Source: a virus
DNA: 26,282 nucleotides
Virus record (IMG/VR): IMGVR_UViG_3300038701_000620
Coordinates: 1 to 26,282 of that record
Strand: one strand, 5' to 3'
Shown here: in pieces, positions 20,780 through 26,282 of the stretch
Position numbering within the stretch: position 1 is the first letter of the stretch
How the letters are laid out: the number at the start of each line of letters is the position of its first letter
Position numbers and translations under genes: made by a program
The notes under the pieces: generated by a model
Database searches by the model: none
Told to the model about the DNA's origin: nothing
Seen by the model: the letters and a program-made list of their open reading frames with translations, nothing else

Positions 20780-21166
20780 GATACTCAGACACTAAAGATC
20801 AGCGAGCTTTGCAAATGGTCACGCGGGAAGCGGGTCGAGACCCGTCGCGGTCCCCGAATGCTTCGCGAAGGAAAACCCGGCGAGGACTTTTGGAACGCAT
20901 GGCGCGAAGCCAAGGACACGCTAAAAGCCGCCGGGATCTCCCTCGGGAAGGACAAGGGCGAATGGGTCGCAAAATGGTGGGAGCCGGTCGAACTGACCGA
21001 GAAGCAGAAAGCCGAGAAGGAAGCCGAAGAGAAGCGCCGGGCCGAGTCGCTCGAACTCTCGAAGGCGACCGACGCCGACGTCGATCTTCCCTCTCCCGAG
21101 GGCCTCGAATATCTCCCCTATCAGAAGGCCGGGATCAATTACGCCCTTGCGATATTCGGAGATTGA
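20771..21166 (+). CDS. SNF2-family helicase, N-terminal part (split gene)
   Basis: The 131-residue product is the N-terminal arm of phage SNF2/SMARCAL1-like helicases. It has a segment with FWNAWREAKDTLKAAGISLG and WVAKWWEPVELTEKQKAE, a charged helical linker, the ATDADVDLPSPEGLEYLPYQ segment and then the Q motif YLPYQKAGINYALA. In intact relatives the Walker A block (GVLIGDEMGLGKT) comes within a few residues of this point. Here the reading frame stops at TGA 21164-21166, right after IFGD. The -35 of the HNH gene overlaps this stop, so the break coincides with the insertion. The product could pair with the C-terminal part in trans. Confidence 0.8.
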   Translation: MANDTQTLKISELCKWSRGKRVETRRGPRMLREGKPGEDFWNAWREAKDTLKAAGISLGKDKGEWVAKWWEPVELTEKQKAEKEAEEKRRAESLELSKATDADVDLPSPEGLEYLPYQKAGINYALAIFGD

Positions 21167-21192
21167 CGGAACGGGCTTTAGACCCATATCGT
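21163..21192 (+). promoter_or_regulatory. Promoter of the inserted HNH gene (leaderless type)
   Basis: TTGACG (21163-21168) covers the helicase stop codon. TATCGT (21187-21192) follows after 18 bases and ends 6 bases before the ATG at 21199. The promoter appears to have arrived with the endonuclease gene. Confidence 0.6.
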
Positions 21193-21198
21193 CACTTC

Positions 21199-21597
21199 AT
21201 GCCGCGATGGACAAAGAAAAGACCGACGATCGTTTGCGCGGTTTGCGAAAAGGAATTCACCGTCAGACCCTCCCGGGCTGGCAAGGCGAAATATTGCGAT
21301 TATCGTTGTCACCAAGTCGGCGAAGGCCGGAAGGGCGGGGTAGTGCGGGGCGAGCAACTGAAGAAGCAAAGTCAGGGGAAGGCTTACACGAAAACTCGGG
21401 GAAGGCACACTCACCGGGTCGTCGCCGAAGAGAAGATCGGTCGACCCCTTCAGCCCGGAGAGGTCGTCCATCATAGGGACGAGGACAAGCTGAATAATGA
21501 CCCCGACAATTTGGAGGTCCTCGAATCTCAATCAGATCACGTAAAGATTCACGTCCCCGAAATGCTCAAGAAACGCCTTGAAAAGAGGGGTTACTAA
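21199..21597 (+). CDS. HNH homing endonuclease inserted in the helicase gene
   Basis: The 132-residue product has a zinc-binding pair (Cys13 and Cys16 in CAVC; Cys33 and Cys37 in YCDYRC). A linker with GRHTHRVVAEEKIGRPLQPG follows, and then the HNH core VVHHRDEDKLNNDPDNLEVL (His91, His92, Asn99-Asn100). The ATG at 21199 is preferred over the longer open frame because of the promoter spacing. Homing endonucleases typically insert in conserved gene regions, and this one lies just before the DNA for the helicase P-loop. No complete group I intron could be recognised around it; the remaining non-coding DNA is short. Confidence 0.87.
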   Translation: MPRWTKKRPTIVCAVCEKEFTVRPSRAGKAKYCDYRCHQVGEGRKGGVVRGEQLKKQSQGKAYTKTRGRHTHRVVAEEKIGRPLQPGEVVHHRDEDKLNNDPDNLEVLESQSDHVKIHVPEMLKKRLEKRGY

Positions 21598-21599
21598 TA

Positions 21600-21665
21600 A
21601 GAACGGAAAAGTTTCGAAAAGTAATTGACCCGTCTCGGGAAAATGATATTATCAGAACCGTTATG
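21600..21665 (+). repeat. Promoter cassette, diverged copy 3
   Basis: GAACGGAAAAGTTTC is followed by TTGACC, a TATTAT -10 and CGTTATG. This follows the order and spacing of the cassettes at 737 and 20684 but lacks the ATTTAGGGG block and the terminator. Confidence 0.55.
21625..21652 (+). promoter_or_regulatory. Promoter of the helicase C-terminal gene (leaderless type)
   Basis: TTGACC (21625-21630) and TATTAT (21647-21652) are 16 bases apart, ending 10 bases before the ATG at 21663. Of the three related copies it has the best -35/-10 pair. Confidence 0.72.
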
Positions 21666-23444
21666 AACGACATGCACACTTCACAAAAAGGGCCGAAGGA
21701 GGCGGCTTCCCCATCTCGCGGCGTATTAATCGGCGACGAGATGGGGCTTTGACTAGGCAAAACCATTCAAGCGATCGGGATCTACAACGCGGTTCCGTCG
21801 ATCAAGAAAGTCCTGATCATTTGCCCCGCCTCTCTTCGTCTCAACTGGAAAAAAGAATGGGCGAAATGGTCCGTCCGCAAAAAAGATTCTGCCGTCGTGA
21901 ACGGTGGAGGAAAGACCGCTTGGCCCGAAAAGGCTGAAGTTGTCATCATTAACTATGACGTCGCCGCAAAGCACAAAGCGAAGCTCGACTCGGTTGAGTG
22001 GGATCTCGCGATTCTAGACGAAGCTCATTATCTAAAGAACCCGAAAGCTGCGAGAACGAAGGCGCTTTTCGGAGCGAAGAAGTCGAAAAACACGAAGACC
22101 GGAGCAGAGGTTCCGGCGATCCCCGCAATCCGCGCCCGCCGCAAGGTTCTCTTGACCGGAACCCCGATCGCGAACCGCCCGGTCGAACTCTTCCCGATCA
22201 TTCAATTCATCGATCCCGAGGGCCTCGGGAAGGACTTCTTCAAATACGCGAAACGCTATTGTGACGCGAAGCGGGGGTCCTTCGGTTGGGACTTCACCGG
22301 TTCCTCGAACCTCGACGAGCTTCAGACCGAGCTTCGCGCCCGGTTCATGGTCCGCCGCCTGAAGGCCGACGTCCTGAAGGACCTCCCCGCCAAGCGCCGC
22401 CAAGTGATCTCGATCCCCGCCGACAAGGGGAGCGCCGTCACCGCCGAGCTTGACGCCTTCCGTAATCATGAAGAGACCCTCGACAACCTCGCCGCATATT
22501 TGGAAATGGCCAAATGCGAAGAGGACGACGACGCGATCGAGCGGGCCGAGGACGAGTATCGCTCGAAGCGCCGCCTCGTCATTCAGGAAATGACCCGCCT
22601 TCGGAAGGAAGTCGCCCTCGAAAAGGTTGACAAGGCGATCCCCCTGATCGAAGCCGCCCTCGAAGAGGGTCCTCTGATCCTCTTCGTTCATCACAAGGAC
22701 GTCGTCGAGAAGATCATGAGGGCCTTCCCGGGCCGGTCAGGCAAGATCACGGGCGACGTGAAAATGAGCGACCGCGAGCAAGTCGTCGAAGACTTCCAAG
22801 CCGGGCGGATCGACCTCTTCGTCGGGAATATCAAAGCCGCCGGGGTTGGCCTGACCCTGACCGCCGCCTCGCGGGTTATGTTCCTTGAACTCGATTGGGT
22901 TCCCGGCAACCTCTCGCAAGCCGAAGACCGGGCTCACCGGATCGGGCAAACCGACTCGGTCCTCGTTCAGCATATCGTTCTTGAAGGCTCCCTTGACGAG
23001 ATTATGGCCGAGAAGCTCGTCTCGAAGCAAGACGTGATCGACCGCGCCCTCGACCGGGAAATGACTCCCGAAGAGAAGGCGAAGGCCGAGGAAGAGAAAG
23101 CCGCCGAGGTCGAGGTCACCGTTCAGAAGATCAAGCGAGTCACGATCAAGAAGGACGAGGTCGCCAAGCGAGCCGAGAAGCTGAAGCCCGAGCAAATCGA
23201 AGCCGCCCATTTGGGAATGCGCCGCCTCGCCGGAATGTGCGACGGAGCGCAAACGCTCGACGGTATGGGGTTCTCGGGTTGCGACGTTCGGATCGGTCAC
23301 TCGTTCGCCGGTCAGGACCGCCTGACCCCGCGTCAAGCCGTCCTCGCGATCAAGCTCGTCCGAAAGTATCGCCGCCAACTCGGGGACGACCTCGTCGATG
23401 CCGCGACCGGCAAGTCGAAGACCGTCGAAAGGGGGGGCGAGTGA
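21663..23444 (+). CDS. SNF2-family helicase, C-terminal part with an in-frame TGA in Walker A
   Basis: The ATG at 21663 opens a frame that reads 16 new residues, then SPSRGVLIGDEMGL, then TGA (21750-21752). The same frame goes on as LGKTIQAIGIYNAV and stays open to the TGA at 23442-23444. The ATPase core is complete: Walker A (split by the stop), ICPASLRLNW, LDEAHYLKNPKA (motif II, DEAH at 22017), LLTGTPIANRPVELFP (III), AAGVGLTLTAASRVMFLELD (V) and QAEDRAHRIGQ (VI). A further C-terminal domain follows. Without recoding, translation could only restart at GTG 21897, downstream of Walker A, giving a protein with no P-loop. SNF2 proteins are ATP-driven DNA translocases or annealing helicases. 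Either the TGA is bypassed or this part is inactive. The intact motifs argue for selection until recently. Confidence 0.8.
21744..21758 (+). other. Candidate translational hop site inside Walker A
   Basis: The codons are GGG CTT TGA CTA GGC. The stop lies between two Leu codons of the same CTN family. A hop of peptidyl-tRNA-Leu from CTT (21747-21749) to CTA (21753-21755) would skip 6 bases and give GLGKT with no extra residue. Plain readthrough would insert two residues into the P-loop. TGA CTA G is also a known leaky stop context in eukaryotic systems. None of this is proven from sequence. Confidence 0.45.
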
Positions 23445-23851
23445 ATTGGAAGCCGACCGAGGTCGCGGGGCTCGAAGCCTCCGACCTCGGCGAGATCCGA
23501 GGCCCGAAGGGCGTCCTGAAGGGATCGAACTCGAACGGATATCGAATGATCCGATTCAAGGGTCGCCGGTTCTACGCTCACCGCCTCGTCTTCTCCGCAT
23601 GGCACGGTAACCCCGCCGGGCTCGAAGTTCATCACAAGGACGACGACCGGTCGAACAATCGCCCGGGGAACCTCGAAGGGCTGACGAAGGGCGACCACAA
23701 GCGCCTTCACCTTCTGAAGAACCCTCTCCCTCTCGGGGGCGGGGGACGCCGCGCCCTCGACCTCGAAGCCGCCCGGGACGACAAGGGGCGAATCATCAAG
23801 GATTCAGCTTATTATCGCCGCCGCTACGCCCGCCGAAAACTTTCGTCATAA
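23441..23851 (+). CDS. HNH endonuclease with NUMOD4 motif
   Basis: The GTG at 23441 overlaps the helicase stop (GTGA), giving 136 residues that begin exactly with a NUMOD4 motif, WKPTEVAGLEASDLGEIRG. A segment like RFYAHRLVFSAWHGNPAGLE follows, and the HNH core is VHHKDDDRSNNRPGNLEGL (His64, His65, Asn72, Asn73). The C-terminal tail is basic. The longer open frame upstream overlaps the helicase and is rejected. The overlapping start suggests it is translated together with the helicase. No zinc motif is present, unlike the other three HNH genes. Confidence 0.83.
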   Translation: MNWKPTEVAGLEASDLGEIRGPKGVLKGSNSNGYRMIRFKGRRFYAHRLVFSAWHGNPAGLEVHHKDDDRSNNRPGNLEGLTKGDHKRLHLLKNPLPLGGGGRRALDLEAARDDKGRIIKDSAYYRRRYARRKLSS

Positions 23852-23890
23852 CACCCCGCCGAAAGGCGAAAAGGGGCGAATTTGCCCCCG

Positions 23891-23918
23891 AGCGCCCCGC
23901 GAGTTGCGGGGCGCTTTT
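23891..23918 (+). terminator. Rho-independent terminator
   Basis: AGCGCCCCGC (23891-23900) and GCGGGGCGCT (23906-23915) form a perfect 10-bp stem followed by TTT. A smaller GGGGC/GCCCC hairpin lies just upstream, at about 23875-23888. Confidence 0.9.
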
Positions 23919-23920
23919 CG

Positions 23921-23949
23921 TTGACCCCGGGGGCCTTTTCGTGTATCGG
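23921..23949 (+). promoter_or_regulatory. Promoter for the HNH gene at 23955 (leaderless type)
   Basis: TTGACC (23921-23926) lies 2 bases after the terminator. TATCGG (23944-23949) follows after 17 bases and ends 5 bases before the ATG. Confidence 0.65.
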
Positions 23950-23954
23950 GGCGT

Positions 23955-24458
23955 ATGCAAAAAGAACGCTGGCGAGCGATCCCGGGCTTCGAGCCATTCG
24001 AAGCTTCGAACCTCGGGAGAATCAGGGGGCCGCGAGGGATCATGAAGGGAACGGTCGCGGGAGGATACCGCCGGGTTTGTCCGAATCGATTCGGTCAGCG
24101 TCACCTTCGGGTTCAACGCCTCGTCTTCGCCGCCTTTCACGGTCCGATCCCCGAAGGCTTTCACGTTCATCACAAAGACGAGGACAAGCTGAACAATCGA
24201 CCGGGGAACCTCGAAGCCCTTTCTCGACCTGATCACGCCGTCGTTCACGCCCTCCCGGGCGACCCGGGCGACCGGAAACGGAAACGGGAGCGGGACGCCT
24301 ATCGCAAGTCGAAGGGGCTTCGCGAGATCCGCCGGGAATGCGATTGCGGCGAATCATTCCTGACATTCAAGAAGTCGCAAATCTATTGTTCGGAGAAATG
24401 CCGCAAAAGAGCCGAGGACCGCCGCCGGTCGCGAGCGTTGACCTCGGGGCTTGTTTAG
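23955..24458 (+). CDS. HNH homing endonuclease with NUMOD4 and zinc motif
   Basis: The 167-residue product opens with a NUMOD4 motif (ERWRAIPGFEPFEASNLGRI). It continues with RLVFAAFHGPIPEGFHVHHK and the HNH core HHKDEDKLNNRPGNLEAL (His72, His73). A basic helix follows, and a terminal zinc motif (CDCGESF with YCSEKC). It is the most typical of the four HNH genes. Its 3' end overlaps the promoter of the NlpC/P60 gene, whose -35 (24438) lies inside it, so the two genes are tightly fitted at the downstream edge of the island. Confidence 0.87.
   Translation: MQKERWRAIPGFEPFEASNLGRIRGPRGIMKGTVAGGYRRVCPNRFGQRHLRVQRLVFAAFHGPIPEGFHVHHKDEDKLNNRPGNLEALSRPDHAVVHALPGDPGDRKRKRERDAYRKSKGLREIRRECDCGESFLTFKKSQIYCSEKCRKRAEDRRRSRALTSGLV
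24117..24197 (+). repeat. HNH core DNA repeat, copy B
   Basis: Highly similar to 19647-19724, including CACAAAGACGAGGACAAGCT and GTCTTCGCCGCCTTTCACGG, separated by 4.5 kb. Confidence 0.8.
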
Positions 24459-24466
24459 CGTATTGG
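24438..24466 (+). promoter_or_regulatory. Promoter for the NlpC/P60 gene (leaderless type)
   Basis: TTGACC (24438-24443) and TATTGG (24461-24466) are 17 bases apart. The -10 ends 6 bases before the GTG at 24473, which supports that start over the longer open frame. Confidence 0.62.
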
Positions 24467-24472
24467 TCGGGC

Positions 24473-24970
24473 GTGAAATGGACCGAGACCGACCAAAAGA
24501 GACTTCGTGAAGCTTGCCAAGCTTGGGAGGGGACCCCTCACGTTCACCGCCGAATGATCAAGGGAAAGGGCGTCGATTGCGTTCACTTCGTCGCCGCCGT
24601 CTTCGCCGAGGCCGGGATCGTCGAGCCATTCGAGCGCCTCCCGAGCTACCCGACGACTTGGGGACTCGTCTCGCCCGAGAACGTCCTCGGGGTCGGCCTT
24701 CAGAAGATCCTCGAATGTGACCGCCTCCCTTGGGATCGCGTGAAGGTCCTCGAATTCGGCGACGTCGTGATCTTCAAGGCCGGGCGTCAATCGAATCACG
24801 CCGGGCTTTTCCTCGACGGTCGAATTTGGCACGTCATGACCGGGGGCGTCGTTCACCCCGCCCTTCCGATCCGGTTCGCGAAGGGGATTCAAGAAGTCGT
24901 TCGCCTGAAGAAAAAAGGATGGAAGACCGAGCCGAACTCGGTCAACGTTCACCGCCTTCTGAAATCATGA
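24473..24970 (+). CDS. NlpC/P60 family peptidase, baseplate (GTA gp14-like)
   Basis: The frame is open from 24338, but the first part overlaps an HNH gene in another frame. The GTG at 24473, placed by a leaderless promoter, gives 165 residues beginning MKWTETDQKRLREACQAWEG. The family core is clear: KGKGVDCVHFVAAVFAEAG with catalytic Cys36, VLEFGDVVIFKAG before the histidine motif, and RQSNHAGLFLDGRIWHVM with His109. In tailed phages this baseplate enzyme cuts peptidoglycan peptides during DNA entry. Its stop overlaps the start of the large tail protein (ATGA), the normal neighbour. Confidence 0.87.
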   Translation: MKWTETDQKRLREACQAWEGTPHVHRRMIKGKGVDCVHFVAAVFAEAGIVEPFERLPSYPTTWGLVSPENVLGVGLQKILECDRLPWDRVKVLEFGDVVIFKAGRQSNHAGLFLDGRIWHVMTGGVVHPALPIRFAKGIQEVVRLKKKGWKTEPNSVNVHRLLKS

Positions 24971-26282
24971 GTTCAAATTCAATCGGTCAGCTTGTAACGG
25001 GAATCGTTGGGGGAGTCATTGGCTTCATGGTCGGCGGTCCAATGGGGGCGCTTTACGGGTTCGGCCTCGGAGCCGTCGCCGGGGGCCTTCTCTTCCCTCC
25101 CGATCAGAATCAAGGGGGGATAAAGCCCGACGAGCTTCAATTCACGAACTCGACCGAGGCTCAAACTTGCCCCGTGATCTTCGGAACCGTCCGCCTTCCC
25201 GGGAATTATATCGGATACGATCCCGACTCGTTCACCGTCGAGGAACTGACCGACGACTCGGGAGGAAAGGGCGGGGGCGGGGGCGAGCAAGTCGTCGGAT
25301 ACAATTATAAGCTGACCTTCGACGTCGGCCTCGCAATGGGAGAGATCGACGAGCTTGTGAAGGTTCAGGGATCTCCCGGCGAGGATAATATGCTTTGGGA
25401 AGAGGAACGGATCACCCTGAACTCGAACGTCACCCTTTCCGCCGCCGGGAATACGATCACTTGGGTCTCGGGCGATACGTTCGGCGATCTCGCCGTCGGT
25501 CAGGATATCCAATTGACCGGGGCGACCGACGCCGGGAACAATGGCGAGTATCGGATCACCGCCGTCACTTCGACCGTGATCACGGTCGTCTCGGGGACGA
25601 TCGCCTCGGACGAGACCGGGATCGACGTCGAGATCCTCGCGACGACATTTCAGGCCGCGCAAGCCTTCGGAGGGTCGCCGATCACCGAAACCTTCTCGGG
25701 GACCGAAGACCGCGACGACGGGGGGACCGTGAAAATCTTCCCGGGGACCTCGTCGCAAACGAACTCGGCGGGAGACAATCACCGGGGAGTCTGCTTCGCC
25801 GCCTTCGGCCCGAAGTATAACATGGGGACGAGCGCCGCGCCGCGATCCTACCTCTTCACCCTTCGCCGCTTCCCGAAGGTCCGCGACTCGTCCGGCAATA
25901 TCATTGCGACGATCCCCGCCCGCGCCGCCGCCGACTCGACGGTCCCCGAATACGAGGACGCGAACCCCGCCGCCGTCGTTTGGGAACTCTTCACGCAAGG
26001 ATTCAACGACGGCGTGACGAGCGAGGCTTCTTGGGGCAAGGGGATGAACCCCGACAAGCTGAATCAAGAAGACTTCGAGGACGCCGCCGTTTACTATCAG
26101 ACGAATCGGATCGGGATCTCGACCTCGATCGGGGGAGGAACCGACGGGCTTCGCGATATCCTCTCGAAGCTTCGAGACCTCTTCGGGCTTTGGGTTTGGT
26201 GGGACGGCGAGCAATTGCGATGCCGGGTCTTTTGGGATCGGGACAACGCATATTCGCCGAGGATCCGAATCACCGAAGAGCT
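24967..26282 (+). CDS. Large tail tip protein, J-like / GTA megatron-like, N-terminal part
   Basis: The ATG at 24967 overlaps the NlpC stop. The frame stays open for 438 codons to the window end, so the gene is 3'-truncated. The start shows the usual Gly-rich hydrophobic stretch (about residues 6-45, GIVGGVIGFMVGGPMGALYG). Next come TEAQTCPVIFGTVRLPGNYI, a Gly-rich loop, and YNYKLTFDVGLAMGEIDELV, all typical of this family of central tail-tip proteins. A small beta module (about 160-215, VGQDIQLTGATDAGNNGEYR) interrupts it. Further on, FTLRRFPKVRDSSG and LSKLRDLFGLWVWWDGEQLR fit the family. It forms the baseplate tip and contacts the host. Confidence 0.87.
   Translation, partial: MSSNSIGQLVTGIVGGVIGFMVGGPMGALYGFGLGAVAGGLLFPPDQNQGGIKPDELQFTNSTEAQTCPVIFGTVRLPGNYIGYDPDSFTVEELTDDSGGKGGGGGEQVVGYNYKLTFDVGLAMGEIDELVKVQGSPGEDNMLWEEERITLNSNVTLSAAGNTITWVSGDTFGDLAVGQDIQLTGATDAGNNGEYRITAVTSTVITVVSGTIASDETGIDVEILATTFQAAQAFGGSPITETFSGTEDRDDGGTVKIFPGTSSQTNSAGDNHRGVCFAAFGPKYNMGTSAAPRSYLFTLRRFPKVRDSSGNIIATIPARAAADSTVPEYEDANPAAVVWELFTQGFNDGVTSEASWGKGMNPDKLNQEDFEDAAVYYQTNRIGISTSIGGGTDGLRDILSKLRDLFGLWVWWDGEQLRCRVFWDRDNAYSPRIRITEE

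Noticed and set aside
20734-21198. N-terminal extension of the HNH gene at 21199
   Set aside because: The extension overlaps the helicase N-terminal gene in another frame, is Arg-rich without motifs, and the promoter spacing points to the ATG at 21199.
21750-21752. TGA read as a sense codon by an alternative genetic code
   Set aside because: Most genes here end in TGA followed closely by the next gene's start, and tryptophan is encoded by TGG. Reading TGA as sense would fuse most genes.
21164-21755. A group I intron carrying the HNH gene in the helicase
   Set aside because: The HNH gene fills most of the insertion and has its own promoter. The downstream part has its own promoter and start codon, and I could not find a consistent 5' and 3' splice pair that also removes the TGA in Walker A. 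A structure search for a P3-P9 core would be decisive.
21747-21756. RF2-like +1 frameshift at CTT TGA C
   Set aside because: The heptamer matches the prfB shift site, but the +1 frame reads GAC TAG and stops at once, and the helicase continues in the zero frame.
24979-26214. Long open frame on the minus strand (about 411 codons)
   Set aside because: It is the shadow of the J-like tail gene on the plus strand, whose protein has clear family features. The minus-strand translation is Arg/Gly/Val-rich with no recognisable motif. The same holds for the long minus-strand frames at 13386-14792, 10364-11449 and 11580-12884.

Overview
The window is a 26.3 kb piece of a tailed double-stranded DNA phage (or prophage) with siphovirus-type morphology. 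Every supported gene is on the + strand. The DNA is GC-rich and uses the standard bacterial code, with TGA as the commonest stop. The sequence does not name a host. The baseplate genes (DUF2163/BR0599 hub, NlpC/P60 peptidase, large J-like tail protein) are the set best known from the gene transfer agent of Rhodobacter capsulatus and related alphaproteobacterial phages, so a proteobacterial host is a reasonable guess.

Layout. 1-1177: three small accessory genes. 1292-2116: coiled-coil scaffold-like protein. 2184-3742: HTH protein and calcineurin-like phosphoesterase, sitting between scaffold and capsid genes. 3940-8048: major capsid protein and four head-associated proteins. 8080-9904: head-tail connector, head closure, neck and tail-terminator proteins. 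10055-14819: small protein, tail tube, tail chaperone pair with a probable +1 frameshift, tape measure. 14822-19361: distal tail and fibre-like proteins and the hub. 19419-24458: an island with four HNH homing endonucleases, a secreted Fn3-like protein and a split SNF2 helicase. 24473-26282: the baseplate module resumes with the NlpC/P60 peptidase and the N-terminal 438 codons of the J-like protein.

Expression. Most transcription units start with a sigma70-type TTGAC/-10 pair whose -10 ends only 5-13 bases before the start codon and has no Shine-Dalgarno sequence after it. This predicts leaderless mRNAs. Many promoters lie directly after, or inside, the terminator of the preceding gene.

Most unusual observation. 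The SNF2 helicase is broken into two genes by an HNH endonuclease gene. The C-terminal part has its own promoter and start, and carries an in-frame TGA exactly inside the Walker A motif (GGG CTT TGA CTA GGC AAA ACC). A six-base ribosome hop from Leu CTT to Leu CTA would restore a perfect GLGKT. This recalls phage T4 gene 60, where a translational bypass lies next to a homing endonuclease insertion. It is a hypothesis; a dead gene and stop-codon readthrough remain possible.
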